Assembly (NCBI RefSeq): GCF_900100785.1
Contig: NZ_FNCP01000001.1
Coordinates: 1-64,000 of the forward strand
DNA from: Desulfosporosinus hippei DSM 8344
GTDB taxonomy: Bacteria > Bacillota > Desulfitobacteriia > Desulfitobacteriales > Desulfitobacteriaceae
Length of the DNA stretch: 64,000 nt
Reading direction: 5' to 3'
Positions 53,717-62,812 of this stretch are shown here, piece by piece. The notes beneath the pieces were generated by a model. That model saw nothing but the letters and a program-made list of their open reading frames with translations. It did no database searches and was not told the DNA's origin. The number at the start of each line of letters is the position of its first letter. Within the stretch, counting starts at the first letter, position 1. Made by a program: the position numbers and the translations under genes.

Positions 53717-54754
53717 TTAAGATCGAACCATTAATTTAAGGAGATTAACCGAATACGGCGCTGTTACAATTCCCTTTTCGGTAATTATTCCTGTAATGTA
53801 TTTTGCTGGAGTAACATCGAAGGCCGGATTAAAGACTTTCACTTCTTCAGGTGCTACCGCTACTCCAAAACACTCTCTAACTTCATTTGCCGGCCGTTCT
53901 TCAATGGGTATTTCCTGACCATTGGCTACTTTCAAATCTATCGTAGATGTTGGTGCTGCCACATAAAAAGGTATTCCATGGGCATTTGCCAAAACAGCTA
54001 CAGAATAAGTCCCAATTTTATTTGCTGTGTCCCCGTTAGCAGCAATTCGGTCAGCACCAACAATAACAAGATCAACTTTCCCCTGTTGCATCAAATAACC
54101 TGCCATGTTATCCGTAATAAGTGTTACCGGGATTTTTTCTTGCAGAAGTTCTAACGCAGTTAAACGCGCTCCTTGTAAAAGAGGTCGTGTTTCGTCTGCA
54201 TAAACATGAACCATTTTACCCGCAAAATGAGCACTTCTGATAACCCCCAGAGCAGTTCCATACTCTACGGTAGCCAAAGCTCCAGCATTACAATGAGTGA
54301 GGATATTTGCTTTATCAGGTACAATCTCATTACCGACTTCCCCTATCAGTCGATTCATCCGACGATCATCTTCAGCTATTCGATTAGCTTCTTCAGTAAG
54401 AACTCGACGCACATCTTCTAAGTCATCCATATCCCAACATTCACGCAATCTATCTTCCATTCGCCTTAGTGCCCAAAATAAGTTAACAGCCGTTGGACGA
54501 GTTTCCGCCAATCTGGACTGTACCTTTTCCATAAAGCTCGGCAAACCATCTCTATCTCCTTGGTACTCTAACGCTCCTAATACAAAACCATAAGCAACAG
54601 CAGCTCCAATTGCCGGCGCACCACGTACTTCCATATTTTCAACAGCTTCAGCTACACCCTCATAAGACACTGCATCCCGATAAAGGATTTCTACTGGAAG
54701 CTTGCTTTGATCTAATATGCGCAAAGCATTCCCTAGCCATTCAATCGATTTCAA
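53717..54754 (-). CDS. mtnA: S-methyl-5-thioribose-1-phosphate isomerase
   Basis: Converts methylthioribose-1-phosphate to methylthioribulose-1-phosphate. 345 aa, eIF2B-like fold. The motifs are RDAVSYEGVAEAVENMEVRG, LTHCNAGALATVEYGTALG with the catalytic Cys, and VGADRIAANGDTANKIGTY with the catalytic Asp. The start codon is TTG. It takes the product of MtnP encoded directly upstream. The later Met-salvage genes are not in the window. Confidence 0.96.
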   Translation of the reverse strand: MKSIEWLGNALRILDQSKLPVEILYRDAVSYEGVAEAVENMEVRGAPAIGAAVAYGFVLGALEYQGDRDGLPSFMEKVQSRLAETRPTAVNLFWALRRMEDRLRECWDMDDLEDVRRVLTEEANRIAEDDRRMNRLIGEVGNEIVPDKANILTHCNAGALATVEYGTALGVIRSAHFAGKMVHVYADETRPLLQGARLTALELLQEKIPVTLITDNMAGYLMQQGKVDLVIVGADRIAANGDTANKIGTYSVAVLANAHGIPFYVAAPTSTIDLKVANGQEIPIEERPANEVRECFGVAVAPEEVKVFNPAFDVTPAKYITGIITEKGIVTAPYSVNLLKLMVRS

Positions 54755-54769
54755 CGTCCCACCACCTCT

Positions 54770-55555
54770 CTAAAATTTACCGACTTCGGCATTTGCCGAG
54801 GCACATAGACATTTCTGACTAGGTGTCAATAACTCAAAGGTTGCTTGAATGAGCTGTGCAACATCTATCTCTAATTTCTTAATACTCTCCATTACCTCAG
54901 AATGGCTTAACGGATGATCAGCAATCCCTGCTGCTTCATTGGTAACCATTCCAATGGAGGCGTAACACATCCCAAGTTCCCGAGCTAAAACAACTTCAGG
55001 AACACTTGTCATTCCGACAAGGTCAGCTCCAAGATATTGAAACATCCTAATTTCGGCTGGAGTCTCAAACCGGGGGCCTTCTGTACAAACATAACATGCT
55101 CCGTTCTTAACCACAAGTCCCAGATGTTCTGAAGCATTAATAATTATTTGCCGAACAGCGGCGCAATAGGGGTCGGTCATATCCACATGGAGAACACCGT
55201 CTGGCCCTCCTTCGTAGAAGGTCTGGGGCCGACTCTTTGTGAAATCTAGAAACTGATCCAGTAAAACCAAATCGCCCAAACGATAATTTGAGGACAGGGA
55301 ACCTACTGCAGCAGTTGCTATTATTTTACGTACTCCGAGCTCTCGCAGAGCCCAAATATTACCTCTATAATTCACAAGATGTGGAGGAGTTGCATGATTT
55401 TGCCCGTGACGACTCATAAAAACTAAATCATGATCAGTATCTTTCCCAATAGTAGCTTCTACAGTTCCATAGGGAGTTTTAACAGAGATAATTCGTTGTT
55501 CGCTCAATGCAAAGTGGTCAAGCCCTGTTCCACCAATAAGAGCAAAATCTATCAG
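54770..55555 (-). CDS. mtnP: S-methyl-5'-thioadenosine phosphorylase, probable CTG start
   Basis: Cleaves MTA with phosphate to adenine and methylthioribose-1-phosphate. About 261 aa. The phosphate-binding N-terminus LIGGTGLDHF is encoded upstream of any ATG, GTG or usable TTG. An in-frame TGA occurs at 55567-55569, so translation must start in between. CTG 55555, seven nt after GAGGGGG and overlapping the ftsY TGA as CTGA, is the best choice. Further motifs are SRHGQNHATPPHLVNYRGNI, YVCTEGPRFETPAEIRMF and GMTSVPEVVLARELG. A TTG start at 55507 would delete the phosphate site. Confidence 0.9.
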   Translation of the reverse strand: MIDFALIGGTGLDHFALSEQRIISVKTPYGTVEATIGKDTDHDLVFMSRHGQNHATPPHLVNYRGNIWALRELGVRKIIATAAVGSLSSNYRLGDLVLLDQFLDFTKSRPQTFYEGGPDGVLHVDMTDPYCAAVRQIIINASEHLGLVVKNGACYVCTEGPRFETPAEIRMFQYLGADLVGMTSVPEVVLARELGMCYASIGMVTNEAAGIADHPLSHSEVMESIKKLEIDVAQLIQATFELLTPSQKCLCASANAEVGKF

Positions 55556-56487
55556 AATCTCTCCCCCTCGTCATTTTTTCCAAAAAGTGCCGCGGCAAAA
55601 TCCTCAGGATCAAAGGGACGCAAATCTTCCATACCTTCCCCAATTCCTATCCATTTCACAGGTATTCGAGTTTCCCCTTGAATTCCTAACACTACTCCCC
55701 CTTTCGCAGTGCCATCTAACTTAGTTAAGACTATTCCCGTAACACCAGCCACTTCCTGAAAAAGCTTTGCTTGCTGCAAAGCATTTTGTCCTGTCGTGGC
55801 ATCTAATACCAATAATACCTCATGCGGAGCCCCAGGAATTTCTCGTTCCATAACCCGTTTAACCTTCCGCAACTCTTCCATCAAGTTCACTTTATTATGA
55901 AGACGCCCGGCAGTATCCACAATCACAACATCAACACTCCGCGACTTAGCTGCTTGTACAGCGTCATAGGCAACTGCCGCGGGATCAGCACCTTCACGTT
56001 GCTTAATTATTTCAACTCCGGCTCTCTCACCCCAAACCTCCAGTTGATCAATGGCAGCCGCCCGAAAAGTATCCCCAGCAGCCAACAAAACACGCTTTCC
56101 ATCCTGTTTCAACCAATTAGCAAGCTTACCAATTGTGGTAGTTTTGCCCACCCCATTGACCCCAACAACAAGAATAATACTTGGCCCTTGCTTAGCGAAA
56201 GTAATGCTTGATTTCTCTCCCAGTAATTCTGAAATTAATTCTTGAAGCACCGCAGTCAGCTCATTGGGATCTGAAATTTTACGTTGTTTAACTTCCTTAC
56301 GCAACCGTTCAACCAATTCGAAAGAAGTGTTAACACCCACATCTGAGCGAATTAACACCTCTTCCAGTTCTTCATATAACTCTTCATCGATTTTCTTACG
56401 CCCCGTGAAAACCTCTTCAACCTTTTCCACGAAATTCTGCCTTGTTTTAGTAAGACCTTCTTTAAGCTTTGCAAAAAAACCTGCCAT
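55552..56487 (-). CDS. ftsY: Signal recognition particle receptor FtsY
   Basis: Membrane-associated SRP receptor GTPase. 311 aa without a long acidic A domain, as usual in Gram-positives. The G motifs are VVGVNGVGKTTTIGKLA, DTAGRLHNKVNLM and TKLDGTAKGGVVLG. The N-terminal amphipathic MAGFFAKLKEGLTKT probably contacts lipid. It is separated from smc by a 695-nt repeat-rich spacer, whereas rnc-smc-ftsY is normally compact. Confidence 0.97.
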   Translation of the reverse strand: MAGFFAKLKEGLTKTRQNFVEKVEEVFTGRKKIDEELYEELEEVLIRSDVGVNTSFELVERLRKEVKQRKISDPNELTAVLQELISELLGEKSSITFAKQGPSIILVVGVNGVGKTTTIGKLANWLKQDGKRVLLAAGDTFRAAAIDQLEVWGERAGVEIIKQREGADPAAVAYDAVQAAKSRSVDVVIVDTAGRLHNKVNLMEELRKVKRVMEREIPGAPHEVLLVLDATTGQNALQQAKLFQEVAGVTGIVLTKLDGTAKGGVVLGIQGETRIPVKWIGIGEGMEDLRPFDPEDFAAALFGKNDEGERF

Positions 56488-56502
56488 GGTTTGATCCTCC
56501 CT

Positions 56503-56535
56503 AATCGTGGTTGGTAGTTCGATAATTCGAACGGC
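56503..56535. repeat. TTCG-type short intergenic repeat, ftsY copy
   Basis: AATCGTGGTTGGTAGTTCG then ATAATTCGAACGG; a degenerate copy starting about 15 nt upstream of the ftsY ATG, right next to its ribosome-binding site. Confidence 0.45.
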
Positions 56536-56542
56536 ATTATTA

Positions 56543-56598
56543 AGGCGTAACTTGCGCCTTTACCAGTTATTATTCCTCGTATTTATATTCTCATTATA
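56543..56598 (-). promoter_or_regulatory. Candidate ftsY promoter -10 and leader hairpin
   Basis: A perfect TATAAT (56598-56593) has no good -35 at 16-18 nt. It is followed by an AAGGCG/CGCCTT hairpin (56543-56561) in the leader. Without a promoter here ftsY would depend on read-through of the repeat region. Confidence 0.4.
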
Positions 56599-56669
56599 AG
56601 CATTGTAATACAAGCACTATATTTCAATAAGTTACCTATTATTCGAATTAAACCTAATATGTACATGAA

Positions 56670-56943
56670 CATGTATCAAGACCTGATGCCGGAAGGCGCA
56701 CATGATATGTGCCTTCTCCCCAGCAACGTCCCCCCGTTCCTAGACCCAAGACGCAGTGTCACACGAGCGCGACGTCTTTACGTAAGCAGCTACTTCCGCC
56801 GAGCTACCTCCAGACTTAAACATGCACCAAGACCCAAGCCGGAAGGCGCACATGATATGTGCCTTCGCCCGAGCAAACGTCCCCCCGTTCCTAGACCCAG
56901 GACGCAGTGTCACACGAGCGCGACGTCTTTACGTAAGCAGCTA
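56670..56943. repeat. Tandem 123-bp direct repeat with hairpins between smc and ftsY
   Basis: Unit 1 (56670-56792) and unit 2 (56821-56943) differ at only about four positions over their last 103 nt. Each contains the hairpin GAAGGC-GCACAT-GAT-ATGTGCCTTC (56692-56716 and 56842-56866), a C-rich CGTCCCCCCGTTCCTAGACC stretch, and the core GACGCAGTGTCACACGAGCG followed by GACGTCTTTACGTAAGCAGC. It is GC-richer than its surroundings and has no convincing ORF. Confidence 0.85.
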
Positions 56944-56976
56944 AGCAAACTTCCGTTCAAGCGACCCCAGACACGG

Positions 56977-57175
56977 GGCAGTGCACAGGACGTGCACTGC
57001 CGCCAATGCGCCATGGACGGCGCTTTTGGCACGATAGTCTCCGGTGGAGATTATCGCCGTAGGCGGGTTCTTCAAAACAATACCTATCGCCGAAGGATGA
57101 ACCCCGCTCCCCAAAGACAAGAGCTTGAACGGTTAGTTTGCTTTGCGTCGTAAGCACCGAGCGCTGTGTCACACA
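56977..57175. repeat. Further hairpin modules of the smc-ftsY element
   Basis: After the tandem units come three more hairpins: GGCAGTGCAC/GTGCACTGCC (56977-57001, perfect 10 bp), GCGCC/GGCGC (57008-57023) and GATAGTCTCC/GGAGATTATC (57033-57055). A TATCGCCG motif occurs twice (57052-57059, 57084-57091; the first copy in the hairpin arm). A last GCTGTGTCACACAAG (57162-57176) repeats the core of the tandem units next to the smc stop codon. Confidence 0.75.
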
Positions 57176-57182
57176 AGTCCGG

Positions 57183-60100
57183 CTATGCGCTCTCCGGCCT
57201 CTCTCCTCGTCCATCAAGCTTAACAGAAAGTAACTTCGAAACCCCGGATTCTTCCATGGTTATCCCGTATAAGACATCAGCCGATTCCATAGTTCCTTTA
57301 CGGTGTGATACAACAATAAATTGAGTTGAATGTGATAGCCGGTGAATATATTGGGCAAATCGCTGAACATTAGCATCATCCAGTGAAGCTTCAATCTCAT
57401 CTAGAATACAAAAAGGACTGGGTTTTACTCTTAGAAGAGCAAATAGAATTGCGATTGCAGTTAAGGCCCTCTCTCCCCCCGATAACAGGGACAGAAGCTG
57501 TGGCTTTTTACCTGGAGGCTGAGCGATAATCTCAACACCTGTTTCCAGGATAAGTTCCGGATCTACTAATTGAAGTTCGGCATGACCGCCGTCGAAGAGT
57601 TCCTTAAACACCTCTTGGAAGGCCTCATTTACAGCCTTAAAGCTTTCAGTAAAGCGTTCGCTCATGGTTTTATCAAGCTCAGAAATTAATTGCCGTAATG
57701 TTTGATTGGCTTCAATTAAGTCTTCTTGCTGAGCCAACATAAATTCTCTTCGTTTAAGGATTTTAGGGTATTCTTCAATAGCTGCCTGATTTATAGGACC
57801 TAATTCTTCAATTTGTCGTTTGATTTCCTGAACCCTTTTCCATAGAACCGTCCTATCTTCATCTGTTTGATACAGCATTCCCTCTTCCCAAGTCAGAGAA
57901 AATTCCTCAGATAGGCGATTTAGAGCTGCCTCGCATTCAGTTTCCCAACGGACGACTCGGATTTCATGGGCGTGAAGACGCTGTTCAAGAGTACGGGCCT
58001 CCTGCCGTATACTATGAAGCTCCTGATCCAATTCAAGGACTCTGCTCGACAACCCTTCTCTAGCCTGTCTGGATTGCATTAGCTCATACTGCTGATTCTC
58101 CTGGGCTTTCGAATGTTTAGCTAGTTGTTGGCTGAGGGACTCTAACTCCTGCTCAACACTCCATCGAGTTTGCTCAATATCAGCTTTTCTCTGTTTTTTC
58201 TCTGCAAGGTTCAACTCACTTTCACGAACCCCTTTACGTTCTTGGGAAAGCTGCTCCATGCATTGCGTTAGCTCTTGCTCCCATTTAGCAAGTTGGATTT
58301 TCTCTTGAGTAAGCTTCTCGGTATAGGTTTCAATTTCTTCTGCTACGATCTTGGCTTCAGATTCTCTGTGGTTATATGCCTCGCGCAAATCAGCCGAAGT
58401 TCTTTCCGCAGTCCCCATGCTTTCAGTTAAACTGGTTAAGCGTAAAGTTAATTCATCCTTCTGGGTTATAGCTTCCTTACATCGCTGCCTTAATCCCAAT
58501 AAATCCCCAGCTAATCGACGTAATTGACTTAACACGTTTTCGTGCTGGGCCCTAAGCTTGACCTGCAGTTCTTGCTGATTCCTAAGTTTCAGGCCCAAGG
58601 ACTCCAGAATCTCCTGTTGTTCCCTAAGGCGTTGATCATTAGCTAGACATTCACGCTCTTTCTGAGTTAAGTCTTTCTCCATTTTCCCCAGAGATATGCG
58701 CAGTGTCTCAATTTCCCGAGAGCGGCCGAGCAAATTTCCACCTTTACGCTGAATACTTCCCCCGCTCAGAGACCCACCCGGATATACCTGATCTCCCTCA
58801 AAGGTCACTATCCGAAGTTTATACCCAGAGGCTCGTGCAATCCTAGTTGCTGCCTCCATATCTGTTACAACAACAATCCGTCCAAGCAGGAACTCCATGG
58901 CTGGCAGGTATGAATTGTTATACGTAATTAAATCTACTGCGAGACCGATATAGCCCTCATCCTGGGCAACAACCTTACTCACAGACATCCGATTTCCCTG
59001 AATGACGTCCAGAGGAAGAAAGGTCACTCGTCCTAATTGATGGGCTTTTAAATAAGCAATAGCTCTTTTTGCGGAGTGTTCATTCTCTGCAATAACATTT
59101 TGCATCCCTGCTCCGAGAGCAGTTTCTACAGCAAGTTCATATTTCTCCTCAACAGTGATCAGGTCAGCAACCGTCCCGCATAGACCTTGGCAATCCTTTA
59201 ATCCCTTTTTCTTGGCTAGCATCACCTCTCGAACCCCTCGCTGATAGCCTTCAAGGGAGTCTTCTAAGGATTGCAAGGCATGTAGTCTGGCCCTAGCTTG
59301 ATCACTAAGAGTTCTCTGTTTCTGTAGATCTTTTGCTCTTTCAATACCTAAAGCTTTAAGCTTATTTAATTCCGCCCTATGCTCTAACTCTTCTTTTTCT
59401 GTAGCTTGAGCTTGGATTACAAGCTGATTGAGTTCTCTTTCCTGGTCAGCGCTTGTGGCAAGCAGAGATTCATTTTCTTTGTTTTTTAACTCTTGCTCTT
59501 GTTCTATGCGAAAAATGTCCTGCTCCAGAGAAGCAAGTGTATGGCGAGTCCCTGTCAATTCATTTGAACAATTCGCTTGCTCAGTTAAAGCTTGGAAAAG
59601 GTCTGCTTTTAAACCTTCGATATCCTTGGCTAAGGTATTTTCTCTAATACCTGATAATTTCTGTTCCTGGTCTGCTACTTTGCGCCGAGTTTCTTCAACG
59701 GTATGATTTAAGATGGCTTGTTTCGCAACTAGTGTTTTAATCCGCTCCTGTAAAAGCTTAACCCTTTCTTCATCCCCATTGATCTCTTGGGTTAACCTAT
59801 CCGTTTGCTCGTCAAAATAATTAAACCGCTCTTTGCGGAGGTTCTGGTCATGTTTTAGAGAATTCAGAGCTTGTTCTGACTGAAAAACTCGCTCTTGCTT
59901 TTGCTGAAGTAGAGTGTCTAAGCCTTGCAATTCATCCTTTAGTTGTAAACTTTGAGCTTCTTTCAGACCTACTGTTGCTTGTGCTTCCAAAGCACTGGCC
60001 TGAAGATTACCAAAATCTTGGCCAGCTTTTAATAGTTTCTGTTTGACCTCAGAGATGTCTTGAACAACCCCAAGAATTTCAAGACGTTTTTGCTCTTGCA

Positions 60101-60779
60101 TCAAGGCAAGGCTCTGTTCGGCCACTTGGGCTTGGGCAGCCAGAGGAGTCAGTTGTCCCTCAATTTCTTGTACAATATCATTAATACGTTCGAGGTTCAA
60201 GGTCGTTGCATCCAGACGCTTTAAAGCCTCACGTTTTCGCGAACGATACTTAGTAATCCCCGCCGCCTCTTCAATTAATGATCGACGTTCTTCCGATTTG
60301 AGGGTTAAGATTTCCTCAACCCGCCCCTGCCCAATGATCGAAAACCCTTCTTTTCCGGCTCCCGTATCCATAAAGAGTTCTTGAATATCTTTAAGACGAC
60401 AAGCAGCCTTGTTAATGAGGTATTGCCCTTCTCCATCACGATAGACTCTGCGGGTAATTGTTAACTCGCGAAAGTCCAATGGAAATATTCCAGTTGTATT
60501 ATCAAAAATCAGAGATACCTCTGCCATTCCAACTGGCCGGCGCTGGGTACTTCCCGAAAAAATAACGTCTTCCATTTTTGATCCACGTAGGCTTTTGGCA
60601 CTTTGTTCCCCTAAGACCCAGCGAACTGCATCTGCAACATTACTTTTTCCGCTCCCATTAGGACCGACGATAACGCTTAATCCCTGACCGAGCTCTAATT
60701 TAACAGCATCAGCGAACGACTTAAATCCCTGAATATGAATCCCCTTTAAGAAAACCGGGAAATTCTCAGGTTTAGTCAT
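57183..60779 (-). CDS. smc: Chromosome partition protein SMC
   Basis: Condensin ATPase for chromosome organisation. About 1198 aa. The N-terminal Walker A is IVGPNGSGKSNVADAVRW. Two long coiled-coil arms flank the hinge (about residues 515-680, with GLCGTVADLI and EGDQVYPGGSLSGGS). The C-terminal ABC signature is LLSGGERALTAIA and Walker B FCILDEIEASLDD. The start is ATG 60779, nine nt after GGGGGA and overlapping the rnc stop; the GTG at 60788 abuts that site. Confidence 0.97.
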   Translation of the reverse strand: MTKPENFPVFLKGIHIQGFKSFADAVKLELGQGLSVIVGPNGSGKSNVADAVRWVLGEQSAKSLRGSKMEDVIFSGSTQRRPVGMAEVSLIFDNTTGIFPLDFRELTITRRVYRDGEGQYLINKAACRLKDIQELFMDTGAGKEGFSIIGQGRVEEILTLKSEERRSLIEEAAGITKYRSRKREALKRLDATTLNLERINDIVQEIEGQLTPLAAQAQVAEQSLALMQEQKRLEILGVVQDISEVKQKLLKAGQDFGNLQASALEAQATVGLKEAQSLQLKDELQGLDTLLQQKQERVFQSEQALNSLKHDQNLRKERFNYFDEQTDRLTQEINGDEERVKLLQERIKTLVAKQAILNHTVEETRRKVADQEQKLSGIRENTLAKDIEGLKADLFQALTEQANCSNELTGTRHTLASLEQDIFRIEQEQELKNKENESLLATSADQERELNQLVIQAQATEKEELEHRAELNKLKALGIERAKDLQKQRTLSDQARARLHALQSLEDSLEGYQRGVREVMLAKKKGLKDCQGLCGTVADLITVEEKYELAVETALGAGMQNVIAENEHSAKRAIAYLKAHQLGRVTFLPLDVIQGNRMSVSKVVAQDEGYIGLAVDLITYNNSYLPAMEFLLGRIVVVTDMEAATRIARASGYKLRIVTFEGDQVYPGGSLSGGSIQRKGGNLLGRSREIETLRISLGKMEKDLTQKERECLANDQRLREQQEILESLGLKLRNQQELQVKLRAQHENVLSQLRRLAGDLLGLRQRCKEAITQKDELTLRLTSLTESMGTAERTSADLREAYNHRESEAKIVAEEIETYTEKLTQEKIQLAKWEQELTQCMEQLSQERKGVRESELNLAEKKQRKADIEQTRWSVEQELESLSQQLAKHSKAQENQQYELMQSRQAREGLSSRVLELDQELHSIRQEARTLEQRLHAHEIRVVRWETECEAALNRLSEEFSLTWEEGMLYQTDEDRTVLWKRVQEIKRQIEELGPINQAAIEEYPKILKRREFMLAQQEDLIEANQTLRQLISELDKTMSERFTESFKAVNEAFQEVFKELFDGGHAELQLVDPELILETGVEIIAQPPGKKPQLLSLLSGGERALTAIAILFALLRVKPSPFCILDEIEASLDDANVQRFAQYIHRLSHSTQFIVVSHRKGTMESADVLYGITMEESGVSKLLSVKLDGRGERPESA

Positions 60780-61557
60780 CGTTCTCACTCCCCCAAAAGT
60801 CTAAGACTTGCTTCGCGGCATGTTGTTCCGCTTCCTTTTTCGTCCGGCCTGTACCTTTCCCCATTAAATCCCCTTCCACAAAAACCCCCGCAGTAAAGCA
60901 CTTATTGTGGTCAGGCCCTTCTTCTAAAAGAATCTGATAACTGACCTCTTTTTCGTCCCGTTGAGCCTTTTCCTGCAAAACGGTTTTGTAGTCTCCATAA
61001 TTTCCTTTGGCCACTTCTTCAATAGCTGGTTTAAGTAACTCTAGAATTACTCTTCTAGCCTCCTGAAAACCGTATTGTAGATAAATTGCTCCAATCACCG
61101 CTTCCCACGCATCAGCCAAAATCGATGGCCGTTCTCGCCCGCCTGAAACCAGTTCTCCCTTACCTAATAACAACTCTTGCCCTAACTCAATCTCATGGGC
61201 CTTGCGTGCTAAGGTTGTTTCATTAACCACAGCAGCTCTCATTTTCGTAAGTTCTCCTTCCGGACGATCCGGATAACTTAAATATAAGTATTCTGCAATG
61301 ACAAAATCCAAGATTGCATCTCCCAAAAACTCCAGGCGCTGATTATTTTCTCGACCAAACTGCGGATTTTCAAATACATAGGAAGGATGAGTTAAAGCAG
61401 TGGTAAACAACCGATTCGGAGGAATACCTAATTCTAAGCGTTTAGCCAACTTAACTCCAGGTTCAATCTTAAGAGATGTCAAGGCGAATTTTTTTCGCCC
61501 TGACCTCCCTCCTGCTTTCTTTGAATTATCTCCTATGCTTGATTTCTTTTCAACCAT
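60772..61557 (-). CDS. rnc: Ribonuclease III
   Basis: Cuts double-stranded RNA, including rRNA precursors. 261 aa. The catalytic signature is NQRLEFLGDAILDFVIAEYL, with the second acidic cluster in AWEAVIGAIYLQYG. The C-terminal dsRNA-binding domain is DYKTVLQEKAQ to KKEAEQHAAKQVL. A basic N-terminal extension of about 25 residues is present. It is 2 nt after fabF and overlaps smc. Confidence 0.97.
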   Translation of the reverse strand: MVEKKSSIGDNSKKAGGRSGRKKFALTSLKIEPGVKLAKRLELGIPPNRLFTTALTHPSYVFENPQFGRENNQRLEFLGDAILDFVIAEYLYLSYPDRPEGELTKMRAAVVNETTLARKAHEIELGQELLLGKGELVSGGRERPSILADAWEAVIGAIYLQYGFQEARRVILELLKPAIEEVAKGNYGDYKTVLQEKAQRDEKEVSYQILLEEGPDHNKCFTAGVFVEGDLMGKGTGRTKKEAEQHAAKQVLDFWGSENDD

Positions 61558-61559
61558 GC

Positions 61560-62810
61560 TTAGATCTCCTTGTCTTTAGGCAATTTCTGAAGAACGATGG
61601 TGGCATTATGTCCACCAAAACCTAATGAATTGGACATCGCTACATTTACATCATGCTGACGGGAACAGTTAGGAACATAATCCAAGTCACATTCAATATC
61701 TGGTTCACCGTAGTTCGTTGTAGGCGGGATCGCTCCTCGTTCAATGGCCAATGCACATATGACCGCTTCAATAGCACCTGCAGCCCCCATTAAGTGCCCA
61801 GTCATAGATTTAGTAGAGCTAATAGCCAACTTTCTGGCATGTTCTCCAAAAAGACTTTTAATAGCAACAGTTTCCGTTACATCATTTGGCCCGGTACCTG
61901 TTCCATGGGCATTAATATAATCGACCTCTTCTGTACTTATTCCTGCATCTTTTAACGCTGACCCCATAGAACGAATAGCTCCGCCGCCGCCGGGAACCGG
62001 GGTTGTAATATGATACGCATCCGAAGTACTGGAATATCCAGCTAATTCAGCATAGATATGAGCTCCCCGTGCTTTGGCATGCTCTAAGGATTCAAGGACT
62101 AATACGCCTGCCCCTTCACCCATGACAAAACCGCTCCGACGTTTATCGAAAGGACGGCAAGCTTGATCAAGCAACTCCGTTTCAGTGGACATTGCCTTCA
62201 TTGAGCAAAAACCCGCAAAGGCCAATTTAGTAATCGGCGCTTCTGTCCCTCCACAAAGCACAACATCGGCTTCCCCACGTTGAATTAGCCTTAAGGCTTC
62301 GCCAATTGCATTTGTTGCAGAAGCACAAGCCGTAACAACCGTCAAACTAGAACCTTGCAAGCCAAACTCAATCGATATATGCCCTGCAGCCATATTGCCA
62401 ATAAGCATTGGGACAAAAAACGGGCTGACCCGACCACTTCCTTTGCTCATCAACACCTCTTTTTGATCTTCAAAGGAGGTTACTCCACCTATTCCGCAGC
62501 CCATAACTGTTCCTATGCGTTCTTTGTCTTCCTTGTCTAAATCCAGCTTAGCATCTTGAATAGCCATCTTTGCAGCCGCTATGGCGAATTGGGCAAAGCG
62601 ATCCATATGACGACTTTCCTTTTTACTGACCCAATCAGTTGGCTCGAAGTCTTTGACCTCCGCGGCGACCTTCGTTGGTAAATCTGATGTATCAAAACGT
62701 GTCAAAGGGCCAATTCCGGATTTCCCTTCCATCAAGTTGTTCCAAAATTTATCCAATTCATTTCCCAAAGGAGAGATTACACCCATTCCCGTAATAACTG
62801 CACGCTGCAC
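61560..62810 (-). CDS. fabF: 3-oxoacyl-[acyl-carrier-protein] synthase II
   Basis: Chain-elongating condensing enzyme of fatty-acid synthesis. 416 aa. The catalytic triad is visible: C162 in VVTACASATNAIG, His in YINAHGTGTGPND and His in KSMTGHLMGAAGA. The stop of the upstream oxidoreductase gene is 3 nt before its start. The order with rnc is the usual acpP-fabF-rnc-smc arrangement. Confidence 0.97.
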   Translation of the reverse strand: MQRAVITGMGVISPLGNELDKFWNNLMEGKSGIGPLTRFDTSDLPTKVAAEVKDFEPTDWVSKKESRHMDRFAQFAIAAAKMAIQDAKLDLDKEDKERIGTVMGCGIGGVTSFEDQKEVLMSKGSGRVSPFFVPMLIGNMAAGHISIEFGLQGSSLTVVTACASATNAIGEALRLIQRGEADVVLCGGTEAPITKLAFAGFCSMKAMSTETELLDQACRPFDKRRSGFVMGEGAGVLVLESLEHAKARGAHIYAELAGYSSTSDAYHITTPVPGGGGAIRSMGSALKDAGISTEEVDYINAHGTGTGPNDVTETVAIKSLFGEHARKLAISSTKSMTGHLMGAAGAIEAVICALAIERGAIPPTTNYGEPDIECDLDYVPNCSRQHDVNVAMSNSLGFGGHNATIVLQKLPKDKEI

Positions 62811-62812
62811 AC

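Noticed and set aside
56670-56943. CRISPR array suggested by repeated units with hairpins
   Set aside because: There are only two units, each 123 bp, with no short regular repeats or unique spacers and no cas genes.
56659-57217. Open frames of 164 codons (plus strand) and 86 codons (minus strand) in the smc-ftsY spacer
   Set aside because: They run through the tandem hairpin repeats, are very Arg/Pro/Ser-rich, contain the repeat translated twice, and lack ribosome-binding sites. They are products of GC-rich non-coding sequence.
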